Positions 12,690 through 24,245 of a stretch of 64,000 bases of DNA are shown here, piece after piece (within the stretch, counting starts at the first letter, position 1; every line of letters begins with the position of its first letter). Position numbers and translations under genes: made by a program. Origin of the DNA: Saturnia japonica (Eukaryota; Arthropoda; Insecta; Lepidoptera; Saturniidae); NCBI GenBank assembly GCA_033032175.1, contig CM065304.1:3038001-3102000 (forward strand), written 5' to 3'. The notes under the pieces were generated by a model. It searched no databases. It had not been told where the DNA came from and saw nothing but the letters and a program-made list of their open reading frames with translations.

Positions 12690-14345
12690 TATAATCAGAC
12701 GGAGGTGTGATGTCAGAAACCTCCTCGTGGTGCACCCCGGGCAACGTCGACCAGTTTGGTCGGCGGCTAATATCTGACGTGCTCCTCCTGGTATCCCTCT
12801 GCTTATCAGAGGGGACGATGGAGGAGCGCTGGCTGGAGGACCGTTAAAAGCTCTCGGGTGTGGTATGTGCGCGGCGCACCCAGTTCCTGGACCAAACTTT
12901 GACAACTATGGCGAGATCATGGTCTGGTAAACCTAAACAAATGACGACTTCGGCTTCGCAAGAACGGACACACGATATGCCTTTTATGAGGTTAGACAGG
13001 TATCCTTCAATGGATCAGATTTGTGGCAGTCATTGCGAACGCGCTGCCACCCTGCGAAGATCACGACTAATCGTGAGGAAAAGAGCTGTGACCTAGGTAG
13101 TTTGGCGGGATCACGACGTATGGTGGCGGATGAAGCAGATAGGCCTCCTAGCAGTATACCCAGCAGAATGACGCTTGGTGCTGCTTCTCTTGGAGCTACT
13201 GAGGTGAATGAGGAGCTAGCCATCGAGGATCTCGACCCAGTGCGGCTGAGTGATCTGGAAAACAAAAAGGTGAAGTGCGCCTACGAAGTGTGTAAAAAGT
13301 TGGGTAATTTAAAGGGGACGTCCATTAAGGATTTGAAGGGAGCGGCCAGCGTTCTGCAGGAGGTGGTTGCCACAGCGCTATCTCGAACAGTGGACGAAGA
13401 GACTTTAATTCTCCGAAGAGAGATTAGGAAGCTCCAAGAAGAAGTGGAGGAGCTGAAGACTGAGCTCGCTGGATTACGTGGTCGGGCTGCTCTACCCGCA
13501 GGCATCGATGGGGGAGATCGTGACCGTTCAAATCGAGGCCTTGGAGGACCGTCTTCTCCCGGCCCCAGTGGTTTGCCCCTCTCTGACCACCGATCGAAAA
13601 CAGGTCACGGGTCCTACAGCTTTGGAAGCCTACGGGGCCGAAGACTAAAGCTAAGTTGGTAGCTCCTGTCTATGCATCCCGGACGAAAGGCTCAAGGACG
13701 AGTAACAGCTCTCTATGATTGGAGTGGACCCTACTTCCGGTTTCAGCTTCTGCTGCGGCTGCATTGGAGCAAAATGAAGAAGGTTGGGACTACCAAGCTA
13801 ACCGGGCTAAAAAGTCCTCCGGCTAAAAAGGCTCCGACGGATGCCCCTTCCGGGAGAATGCCGAGGGTTAAGCCCAGAGTGAAGCTCCCTACGACGCCAC
13901 GCTCGGCTGTAATTATCGTTACGATGAAGCCCGAGTTACTGGGGAGGGAACAAATTATTCAGGGATTCTAATGATGGTGCGGGATCGGATTGATCTGTCG
14001 GAACTCAGTATTGAGGATATTGCTCTGCGACATACGCGCACGGGTTCCTGGATCATAGAGATCCCTGGCCCCGGTGGGTCGGAATAGGCTGATCTGTTGG
14101 CTCAGAAAGTGCGGAAAGTGCTGAGAGGCGTGGCTGACGTGACAAGACCAGTCAAAAAGGCTATTATCCGGGTGGTAGGCTTGGATGACTCGGTCTCGGC
14201 GATGGAAGTTGTGGAAGCTGCGGCAAAAAAGGGTGGTTTTGAGCCAGACCTCATTAGAGCTGGGGCCATACGGACGGACGTATGGCAGGGGCATGGGGGC
14301 AGTTCATGTCTCGCTCCCAATTGCTGCTGCCAGGATAAAAAAGGT
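12690..14345 (+). pseudogene. Decayed R1-like LINE ORF1
   Basis: A GC-rich island with broken but recognisable coding sequence. The segment 13021-13640 encodes a charged coiled-coil region (EEVEELKTELAGLRG and the preceding LRREIRKLQE). Further on, in shifted frames, it reads IDLSELSIEDIALRHTRTGS, WIIEIPGPGGSE, a stop, then ADLLAQKVRKVL, VTRPVKKAIIRVVGLDDSV and AIRTDVWQGHGGSSCLAP. This order (coiled coil, then RP(V)KxA-x-R-V-x-GLDDSV) is the ORF1 pattern of R1-clade LINEs. The expected zinc knuckles and the whole ORF2 are missing; the copy ends about 14345. At least two frameshifts and one in-frame stop show it is dead. Confidence 0.7.
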
Positions 14346-16041
14346 ATAATCACATGTATCTTGATATGGAATTCAACATCCCGTACAATACACAGAATTA
14401 GATATAAAATAGTTCGCCCAATAAATAAGAATAACGTAAAAATTTGGTCTTGTTAATTAGAAACATATGGCATTGAATATAGCACACGTGATCTATTCTG
14501 GATTACTTTACTCTCAACGTAGCTCGTCATATGGTTTTTCAATATTACAAAAAATACTAACATAACACCGACATTCCATTTTAGAGGATTTATATTTATA
14601 AAATAGCGTGTTAAAAATGAGAAACTTTTTAAATAAACTATCAAAGAAATAGAGATTTCAGATAGTACATAAAGCGACATTTGAATGAGCTTTTAGGTAG
14701 TTTTCGTATGAGTCCCATCTCAACAATGAAGACATGATGGTCTCATCATGGGAATTTACAATAGTGAGGACATAAAGAATTGGATGTCGGTAGTTATACG
14801 ATGACGTAACGTCATCATCAGTATATTTTAGTCTAATTTTTTTTTTAATTCAATGTTACCATTTATTAATTAGTTTACCTTAAATCCCATAAATGTATGT
14901 TTGTCTATTTTTAGTGTTGCTTTTTCGTTTTACCGCGTTACAAAACACAATGGTACGTACTAAAGAAGTTTTTTACTTCAAAAAACTGTAACAAACGTCA
15001 ATGCGAATCCTATACTTTAATGTACAAATGATAGGTCAGTGGTATATATAGTAGAGTGTTGGAAAACGTGCATCAGCGTGGATTTCAATGTTCCAATGAG
15101 CGGGAGCTTTCATTGTAGATAAATATCGTGATGAAAGCATAGGATAGCGGTAGAGCATTTACTAATCCCTGCCTGACGAACTACCATCTTTAAGATAAGT
15201 ATTTGAATGATAAATAACTTTGTAACCGATTGTGGTCGTTTCACGTCTTTTCTAAAATATATTTATTATTATTTTATTATTAATATTTGTTGAAACTATT
15301 CCACTAGTCAGATTGCCCCAAGTAGAGAGAATTCTTCAAAGAAAATTATCTGAGTACTACCTCTCTTAATAACAATATAATATTTTTTTCAAATTTTTCT
15401 TTGACACTAAAATGATTATTATATCGGATTTAAATTACGTATAGGAGGGAGGTTGTTTGTCGTTACAACACTTGATTGCTGCATATCTTAAGAAGATATC
15501 GTAAGAACCACGAAAAGCTACGATTTTGTCGTGCTACAACTGATATATGCGAGCAAGATCTTTTATAGTACCTATTTATAATTGTCAATTTATGGACCAG
15601 CTGAACCGTCTGTCAGTGTCTTCATTTCGGCTCAGTATGTCGTTAATACTAAGATGCCGTGGTCCCCGGTAGATAAATTTAATCTTCAAATATTATGAAA
15701 TAGGTGACGAGTATTATCCAACGAAACTTTATGAACGTTGCCCAGCCACGTTGAATTCCTCTCCTCGAAGTTGTGTCTAACTAGCTGAAAAACCTGCTTA
15801 AGGTAGGTAGGTGTTAGGATGTCTTCAAGAATCATACCATTGGTGGATACTGGTCTCGGAGTAACATAATTATTAAACATGCCTTTTGCCATACCTACGC
15901 CATTCCGATATTTTTAAAGTAACACGATGAATTGAAAGCTCTTTGCCATTAATATTACTTAAATAGGAAAAATCGTACTATAATCGTAATATACATAAAA
16001 TGCAATTCTTATCTACACAATTAATTAAGTTAAAGGATCTG
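14346..16041. other. Intergenic with one unassigned open frame
   Basis: AT-rich. On the minus strand 15892-15686 encodes 68 residues (MAKGMFNNYVTPRPVSTNGM, LTPTYLKQVFQLVRHNFEER) that look more protein-like than their surroundings, but no family is recognised and no clear splice sites frame it. Nothing else is supported. Confidence 0.4.
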
Positions 16042-16540
16042 CAATGTCAAAATAACAGCTTTTTACTAAATGTTTATGAAAGTTTATACGATACATCATA
16101 TAATAATAAGAAACAATTTTTAAAATGTTTCTCTTTGTCTGTCTGTCTGTTTGTTCCGAGGAAACTCCGAAACCGTTTGACTGATTTTGAGGGGACTTAT
16201 ACCGATACGGAATACATGTTATATGGAATAACTTAGGCTACTTTTATTTTAGAAAAAGGATTAGGATTCCGCGGAAATAAAAATAAAAACTGGTCATGGT
16301 GAATCAATTCGGGCGCTTAATGGCTTACGCTGAGTAAACCATAAGAGATATAGCAAATTAATGCATATTAAAAAGACCTGCAAAAAAGTCAGCGAGAGTT
16401 TATATGTCTATCTTCTAAGGAACACCCACAATAAGCATTTTTATCTCTAAAATTACCGGGAGCGGGGGAGCAAGTTTCACGGATGCGCCAGATTGATGAC
16501 ATTCTGTTGTCTACGTGAAGGAAGCCGCGGGCACAGCTAG
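16042..16540 (+). repeat. Interspersed repeat family A, copy 1
   Basis: Starts near atgtcaaaataacagct and ends gccgcgggcacagctag. Inside are a gtctgtctgtctg run, gaccgattttga-type sequence and attccgcggaa. The same sequence recurs at 17285-17960, 21001-21498 and 49730-50165. No protein-coding capacity; class uncertain. Confidence 0.7.
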
Positions 16541-17284
16541 TGAACAATTTTTTTTCTAATTATCTCTTTATTTATTTCTAATTAAATGCCTATAGAACGG
16601 TCAACATGATTCATTTACGACACTTATTTGCATTTTAACAGCAAACGGTAATTAAATAATTTCTGAGGACATTATTTCAAAGTCAAATATAAAAATATGT
16701 CGTTCCATTAATGGGCCAACACAGCTTACTCACACTTAAATAAGCTTCGCGTGACAAGCTCCACTGCGTTAGGTCATTCATGGATACATCTCTTTTACTC
16801 GTATACGTGCATCTTCGTCAGTTCAGTGCTTTGGAAATCAACTGGCTGATTCTTGTGTCTCGATGATTCTCATAGAATATTTTTTGTGTTAGTATACAAA
16901 TTTTAGATGACTGTTATAATTTAACTTATATTTAAACAAATTAAAACGCAATCTTCGGTTGTCCAGTATACTTATCATTAGACGATCATTTGCTCCAATT
17001 ATGCATGTATTTAAATTTAATTATTGATATATTTTCTGTCCGGCACCCTAGTTACGTATTTCGCAAGACCATAGCGATAACAGAAATATCTAAATATCGA
17101 CTTTAAAATGGAAAATTCAGATTATGTTCTGGAAAAAATATATAAAAGTGTGCGAGTAGTGCGTTCTTCTCGAATTCATATATTCGTATCACTTGAATTC
17201 AATAATTTTGATACTTTTAAAGATGACTCAGTGTGTAGGTTTAGTGCAGGTAAGTCGTTAGTACCTCTTCTAATTTATACAGAG

Positions 17285-17960
17285 ATTAGCTGTGCCCGTA
17301 GTATCGCTCACGTGGACTACAGAATACCCGCGCGAATCTTGCTCCCCCGCTCCCGGCTATTTTATAGACAAAAATACCTATTGTGGGTGTTCCTTAGAAG
17401 ATAGACGTATACTCTCCCAACCTTTTTTGTAGTTCTTTTTAATGCCTATGATTATCTAGTACATTAATTTAATATATATCTCTCATGGTTAGCTCAGCGC
17501 AAGGCATTTAAGCTCCCTAATTTATTCACTTTAGCGGAGGTGAGGAACAGAGAGTAAAGTTCCTCATCCGCCATAGAAAAGGGAGGATCCTCCGGCCAGA
17601 CGGGTGCTGTCTGACGGGCAGCTGCCCCGACTGTTGTAGTCGGGTTCTTGTATATATACTCAACGATAGAGTTAATTTCTATAGCGCAATGTAGGATAAT
17701 AGGATGCGTCGTATGTGGCTCGATAGATGTCACTATGTAGATGTCGCTACATTCACCATGCCCAGATTTTTCAAAATTTGTGCGGAACCCTAATTCCTTA
17801 AAGTCCCGTCAAAATCAGTCCAACCGTTTCGGAGATTACCCGGAATAAACAGATAGATACAAAAAAAAATTATATGGGCTTTTTGTTATAGGTATCGTAT
17901 ATACTTTCATATGCATTTAGTAAAAAACTGTTATTTTGACATTACAAACAGACACTTCAA
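17285..17960 (-). repeat. Interspersed repeat family A, copy 2, interrupted
   Basis: Minus-strand copy running from agctgtgcccg to ctgttattttgacatt. Its middle is split by the LTR-like insertion at 17530-17751. Both ends of the family are preserved. Confidence 0.7.
17530..17751 (-). mobile_element. Solo LTR-like element nested in another repeat
   Basis: 222 bases on the minus strand starting tgtagcgacatctacatag, with gagtatatatacaagaaccc, gggcagctgcccg and cggaggatcctccc in the same order as the copy at 46167-46998. It is bounded by a 5-6 bp direct repeat (a)ttcac at 17525-17529 and 17752-17756. It splits the larger repeat 17285-17960, which is continuous across the site in its sister at 49730-50165. 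Confidence 0.65.
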
Positions 17961-20214
17961 TTTTATTAATTGTATGGGTAAATAATGAAAGATGTCATAT
18001 ATAAGTTATGACAGAAGATGGTAATTTATTAAACGCTAGGACACATGACAAAGATGTATCGCGTTCCGTAATCAGCCGGTACTTATACATATAATAGGTA
18101 TTTGTCGGATATCTGTATCGTTATCCGCGGATATTCGAGGAAGGAAAAGGATCCGAATTAGTATCCGTTACGTATTTGTGAATTTTAAACGGATCTTTTA
18201 TATTCATTCCTTAAATGAAATTTTAAAACTTTAAGATAATAGGGTTCCGTAACTCTTAACGAGAAAAAATGGTACCCTTGTAGAATCACTTTGTTGTCCG
18301 TCGGTCTGGCTGGCTGGCTGTCTCAAAAACTACTTGATCTATAAAGTTTAAATTAATGTCATGTACGAAAGCATATGGCCTCATGCTGCTATAAAAATAA
18401 CTTTTCTAGATTAACACATTAAAGAGATACGGTATTTCATAGTTAAAATAACTATGAATCTAATATAATCTTGAAATTTGGTATTAGGAGAGGTATTACA
18501 AAACTTAGTTAATAAATCCAAAAATAAAAAATTTCTAATCCCGTGTGAAATTATAATGTAACGAAATTGTATTACGTTTTTTTTTCTCGGTAAGGGCTTA
18601 AAGTATACAGTTGAAATTAATACCGAATAATAAATTAAATGATTTCAAACTACTGTAAAAAACCTACAGGGTACTTGCAAGCTACATACAACTTTGAAAA
18701 CCCTCCTACAAGTTATGCGTATAATGTTATCTATATACCTCATAGTAAACAATGATCCGGGTTGCCTTTAACATAACTCTTAATAATTATCGAAAGAACT
18801 TAAATTATACTGGATTAAAAAATTAAATAAAACACCGGTTGTACAAGATTTTGAAAGAGAATCATATTTTTTTTTTAAACATAGACATTAATTAGCTGGC
18901 GTTTAGTATGTAGTATCTATGGTTGAGCTTAACCTAATAATAACATAAATATTTTTTGTTTCTTCTTTAAAATTAAAAGTTACATACTACAACTACTAAA
19001 AGCTACATAAAGTTACAAAACATAGCCTAAAACCTTTCTATTAAAAACTTTTATACAATAATAATAAAAATTCACCGAGTGTTTCTTAAGTTATAAGCGC
19101 ACTAACAGGCAGACAGACAAACAGACTGAGATAGATATATATAGTTAGAATATTTATATAAAAGACTGTATAATAATGTACGGCAAGTAATGTAATCAGT
19201 ACGGAATCCTCAGGGTGCGAGTTCTATTCAAATTTGTGAATTTTTTAATCGGATTTAGTTGTATTTTAAAACAAAATTATACTAAAATATAACCCTATTT
19301 AAAATTAAATTCACCGAAAAACTTACGTAGTTCCATACACTATATTTTTAGTCACACTAAAATATAAACAGATCGCGCGCACAGTGACTTTAAACATGTC
19401 TCATATTTTTTAAGTGAATACTTTTTTAACCGCGTTAAATTTTTGTTAAGAGAAAAACTTATGAGTTCGCGTCACCTATGACCTCGACATGCTCGTCACG
19501 TGTTATATACTCGATTGTATCATATGCGTGTTTGACTTTTTAAATGGGTAAAATCTTTTGATTTCGCTTCACCGGCATTCTTTGCAATAATTCATACTAT
19601 AATTGATTTAAAAATTTATAAAAGAACACAGTTATTCCATTGCTTGGAGTTTTCACTTCTGTCGGCAGTCTTAATAAAAATGCCTATGGTTTCTTTTTCA
19701 CTTATGCAAAGTGTTCACTAACTGTCCGTCCAAGGTCACACGCGACTACTGCGAACAAACGAAACACGATAGTTGAGGCCCGGATCTGTATCCATTACCG
19801 AGAATCAAGATAGAAATAATCCGTATCCGCTGATCCTTGTTTTCACACATCTGGCACATCACTGTTATCCAATAATCAAACGGCCCCCTTATTACGTATT
19901 TTGCAATAGCAAAGCGATAGTAGAAATCACTAAATATTTTCATTGAAATGGCAAAATCAGATTGCGTTCGGTACATTACAGGTGTTAGATATTATGAATT
20001 ATCGATTTGTAAGCAAACGTTCAGCGATTTCTGCTATTGCGAAATACACAATAAGAGGGGTTGATAGAGCATGTGAATCCAACTTGGTCGCGACCACCAT
20101 ACACATAATGATAAGTAACTCTATTTCCGTTTGTCGCGGTCTAGGATCAGCTGCTGTCGAGACCACTGCTGGTCGGGATGTTAGCGACTCTAGCAAATAG
20201 TCTAGCGACTTGTC
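17961..20214. other. Intergenic, repeat relics
   Basis: Holds a 'gggttccgta' type repeat (18240-18420, related to 45668-45760), repeat family C (19375-19690) and a block acgtattttgcaatagc (19890-19960) that recurs at 11190 and 17050. No gene is supported. Confidence 0.5.
19375..19690. repeat. Repeat family C, right copy (inverted)
   Basis: Contains accgcgttaaat, atgacctcgacatgc, aaatgggtaaaatcttttga and acttctgtcggcag, which are the reverse complements of blocks in 8345-9370 with the interior shortened. Confidence 0.5.
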
Positions 20215-20365
20215 GGCACGAATTAAAAACTTCTCAGTCTCATATCTTTGTCATACTGTGGAACTGCGGAACCATCTCCTAGCCAGTATGGTCCCTCTTT
20301 CTTACGTCATCGAGTTGTTTAAGCGTAACGTGAAGAGATATTTATGTAGGTCAGCATAACAGCGA
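20215..20365 (+). pseudogene. Fragment of a LINE ORF2 C-terminus
   Basis: One frame encodes SYLCHTVELRNHLLASMVPL and SYVIELFKRNVKRYLC, matching the common ending of Jockey-like ORF2 proteins (RLWNxLPxxVxP...LxxFKxxVxxxL). It is followed by cgacgaccgtcgatg and non-coding repeat sequence. Confidence 0.5.
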
Positions 20366-20687
20366 CGACCGTCGATGTATCTAGATCACTCGGTGGTCAC
20401 CGTTGTTTTTGGATTATATTGTGGTTACCGTCAAAAGCATAGAGCCGTCAATTTTTATAACCGATTTCAAGAAAAGACGAGGTTACTCGATTCGAATGTA
20501 TATATTTTTTATGGATTTTCAGCCAAAACTTCTTTGTATATGAACCGATTTGGACGATTTGGATGTTCAATCTATAAAAAAAAATATACATACGAATTAA
20601 GTAACCTCCTCCTTTTTTTGAAGTCGGTAAGTTTTTTATATATATTTAAGTTATACAAAGTAATCAAACATTTATTTGAGAGTCATC

Positions 20688-20935
20688 ATCATTTCAGTCG
20701 AAAGACGTCCTCGGCTGGATATAGGCCTACTCCAAAGATAGCTATAATGACCGATCTTAGGCTGCCTGCATCTAGCGGCTTCCCGCAACCTTTATCAGGT
20801 CGTCGGTCTACCTTGTGGCGAGTTTGCCCACGCTACGTCTTCCAGTAAGCGGCTGCCGCTTGAGAACTCATTGGCCCCATCGGCCATTATACGAACTACG
20901 TGTCCCACCTACCGTCACTTAAGGACCTGGATTTG
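20688..20935 (-). mobile_element. 3' end of an RTE-type LINE
   Basis: Begins on the plus strand with catcatcatttcagtc and a copy of the (a)gacgtcc-rich tail, followed by gcctgcatctagcggcttcc, gttgcccacgctacgtcttcc-like sequence and acgaactacgtgtccc. It is the reverse complement of the 3' coding end seen at 55704-56109. It is truncated, with no open frame left. Confidence 0.6.
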
Positions 20936-21000
20936 AGAGTAACTAGTTAAAATTTATACAACTTTTTATTATATTCAAGGCACTCTCATTATCATTATAA

Positions 21001-21498
21001 AATGTCAAAATAACAGCTATTTACTAAATGCATATGAAAGTATATACGATATCTATACCAAAAAAACTCATTTTTATAAATTTTGTCTTTCCGTTTACCT
21101 GTATGTCGGTATAGATTCTAGGTAATCTCCAAAGCAGTGGACTGATTTTGACGGGACTTTCACTGGTACATAGCTGATGTTATAAGGAGTTACTTATGCT
21201 AATTTTATTTTAGAAAAAGTACTAGGGTTCCGAACAAATAAAAAACTTGTAATTGTAAATCAATTCGGGAGCTTAAATGGCTTATGCTGAGTAAACCATC
21301 AGAGATAAGAATAAAATTTATGTACCTACTACATAATTGTAGATCTGTAAAAGACCTAAAAAAAGACAGCGAGAGTGTATATCTATTTTAGGAACACAAA
21401 ACACACACATTTTTGTCTTTAAAATAAACGGAAGCGAGGGAACAAGATTCGCGCGGGTATTCTGTAGTCTACGTGAGCAAAGCCGCGGGCAGAGCTAG
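21001..21498 (+). repeat. Interspersed repeat family A, copy 3
   Basis: Full-length copy, aaaatgtcaaaataacagc to gccgcgggcagagctag, same orientation as copy 1 and without insertions. Confidence 0.7.
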
Positions 21499-21635
21499 AT
21501 GGTTGTACAAATATAAATATTACAAAGCTTTTTTAATGTATGTATACAATGGGGTTCCAAAATTTTTTGTTTTAATTTGCTGCGTTTTTTGTGGCACGTT
21601 TTAATCAAAATAGTAATTTCACTCGGGAATAGCTG

Positions 21636-21910
21636 TACGGTGTTGGTCGAATGGTTTAGACTGGCAGAATTTAGATTCGATTTCCACAGGTTAGCACCCC
21701 AGCATGTATCAATGAATTTTTGGCAATTCGCGTATGTTTAGTATATAATTTATTACACTATGGATTGGTGGTGCAGGATAACATCGTGAGGAAATTTGAA
21801 CGCTTAAGTAATGATCTTGCAGTACCATTGCATGTAGGAAAAATATAGAGGATTCTTTGGCGTTTGAAATCGCTAAAACTCTCTCTTTCAAAGGATGCCT
21901 CATTACTAGT
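21636..21910 (+). mobile_element. tRNA-derived SINE with 'aacatcgtgagg' motif
   Basis: Head ttggtcgaatggtttagac and agattcgatttcc. The body has gataacatcgtgaggaaatt, a motif common in moth and butterfly SINEs. Confidence 0.55.
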
Positions 21911-22579
21911 CATTACTCAGCAGTGAGACAGGTACAGACCGTTCTTAAAGAATATTAGAGATTATCTTCTTTTCGAATTTGAAGCTGAGGTTGCGACGGT
22001 AGACCACGATAGAAATTAATCTCAACCGAATCACCACTTGTAGACTCCTATTTCACGATGGCTAGGTTAGATAGTGAATTGACGCACTTTGCATATACTA
22101 ATGTGTCTAAAATGCAAATATAGAGCGTTGATAAATGGTGTACGTTTTATAGAATGACCTACTCGTACCAAACAAAAGAGTTTGTGATAAAAAAAGAAGC
22201 ATCTCTCAGGTCGATGACATTGTTATCGGTACTTTTAGTTTGGGCATTTACAAAACACTTCAGTTTTATCTCGATTTAGGCTATGTACAGATTTATCCTA
22301 CTAATATTATATATATGAAAGTTCGTATGTTTGGATATTTTTTATTCAATCACGCAAAAACGGCTGAACAAATTTAGATGAAATTTATTATTTATTTATT
22401 TCAGGAAATCTACAGCTCTTAAATTGTAACTTACATACATAATAATTAAGTTAACATATTGGCTTAGCCAAAATGATTTCAATCGTATTACAATATATAT
22501 AAATAACAATCCTATACCCCAACGAAATTATTAAAATATTATTTGCGTCAAAAAGAACGATGTAGTGCTTCTGGTGTGA

Positions 22580-22632
22580 ATGCGTATGTGTATGTGTGTA
22601 CTTATATGTGTGTGTGTGTTTGGGTGTGTATG
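22580..22632. repeat. TG/TATG-rich microsatellite
   Basis: Imperfect run of tgtatgtgtgt units (gcgtatgtgtatgtgtgtac, tgtgtgtgtgtttgggtgtg). Simple-sequence DNA with no other content. Confidence 0.8.
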
Positions 22633-22859
22633 TACTAATTACATATATTTACCAAACTCTGAATAATATAAATAGCTTATCTTCTAAACGCTGCATTACT
22701 GTCAAAAAATATGTCTAAATTTTCAGCTTTCGCATTATATGAATGTGGTACACCTTATTAACATTGAATTACGGTCATAATTGGTCTTGGTTGTACGTAC
22801 GTGAAAGGTCTGAGGTTTACAGATATGTTTAGTTGTAGTCCTTAGACCAATTCGTTGCA

Positions 22860-24245
22860 ACAAACATGAACAATCTGCTTTATTGTTCATCAAATTATAT
22901 AAAAACATCAAGATCAGCTACCAAGCGTCTATGTTTCAGGGATAACATACCCAACTCCCGTAAGTTCTCATTTATATCCGCTGATAAAAGCATATCACGA
23001 CGTCAAAGCATCTTAAAAATTTTTATTTTGAATGTTTTCAATTTATGGCTAATGCATGATAGATAATAGGGAGTCCATATGATAAGATGCAAATTCTAAA
23101 ATACTTCTTACATAAGCACAAAATAAAACTTTAATAGACGAATTATTTTTAAAATGAATTGATAATCTAGTTATGAAGCCAAACATTTATAAAATTTCTG
23201 AGTAATGTATTCATAGTGATCTACATATGATAATTTATGGTCGAGATATAATCTCAGATCCCTAACGCATTTTACTCTGGAAACTTGTATTATTGAGTCT
23301 ATAATTGTATTTAAGGACATTTTTTTTGTGCTTGTATGTAATGCACTGGCTTTTGGCTACATTAAGATGCAAAAGATTAAGTGAGCAGTATTCGCTCAAC
23401 CTGTCTAAATCTAATTGCAATTTGTTAAAACCATCAACAGTACATATTGGCATAAATATTTTAGTGTCATCAGCATACATATACATAGAGAAATTTGCAA
23501 TTTGGTATATTTTTACCACCTTTTAATTCTTTAGCATAACACCAAAATAATTTTGGATTCTTATTAATAGACTTCTCGCATCTGATTAAATAGTTACTCC
23601 AAAAAGCAACCTGAATTCGCTTTTGTCTTCGTCTAAGTACTACAAAAGTATCATAATCCCGCGGAATTTTTACTATGCTTCCACAACTTATTATATTTAA
23701 GTTTTTCATTAATTGTTTTCACTAGACTTCTACTGTACCATGGATGGATACTTATTAGATACCGTATTGAAACTAGATAGGAAGCCCTGAATAACCTTAG
23801 AGATCACAGAGTTTATAAAAGCGTCATCCGCACTACGCTGAGATACAAGTCCGGTGAAGCTGTAAAAGCCGCAGCGGCTCTGTTTTAGGATAGGGCCCCT
23901 AAGGATAACAGTGTAGTCAGTTCATAAAAAAAAAAAAACGCTGAAATAATTCTTGATCCCAGTTAATAGTGTCGAATTCCTCATGAACCGGTCTAATGTG
24001 TAGCTCAGTTAGCATCAAGGTGATAGCAGGATGATGTGGCAAATCCTCTGATATCAATACGGATTCAGGCGCGCGTGATTCCTGTATAACTGTATAAAGA
24101 GCATGACCTGTAGCGATAGCAATATGGTCACATCTAAAAACATCATATCGACTATCCGATACTTCGGTATCGTAAATACTATCCAACAACCACGTTCTTA
24201 CCATAACCACCAGATCAAAATTAGTTGATAGCAAGCCCTGTCTAA
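22860..24245 (-). pseudogene. Decayed Jockey/CR1-like LINE ORF2 with internal deletion
   Basis: Read on the minus strand. 24234-23950 encodes endonuclease-like NFDLVVMVRTWLLDSIYD and SDSRYDVFRCDHIA. Then comes an inserted LINE tail (23846-23937). 23709-23540 encodes the linker before reverse transcriptase (SINKNPKLFWCYAKELKGG). Only a few residues later the polymerase motif YADDTKIFMPI appears (about 23480), followed by VRDLRLYLDHKLSY near 23250 and degenerate C-terminal sequence to about 22860. The fingers and most of the palm are missing between linker and YADD, so the copy suffered a large deletion besides stops and frameshifts. Confidence 0.75.
23846..23937 (+). mobile_element. Very short 3' tail insertion of the same LINE family
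   Basis: About 92 bases: ccggtgaagctgtaaaagcc, gcagcggct, gggcccctaagg and gtgtagtcag, then an A-run. Flanks acgctgagata (23835-23845) and acgctgaaata (from 23938) form a target-site duplication with one mismatch. It interrupts the decayed Jockey-like ORF2 running on the other strand. Confidence 0.75.

Noticed and set aside
13021..14456. 213-, 99- and 119-codon plus-strand frames as host genes
   Set aside because: They are pieces of one decayed R1-like ORF1 broken by frameshifts and a stop.
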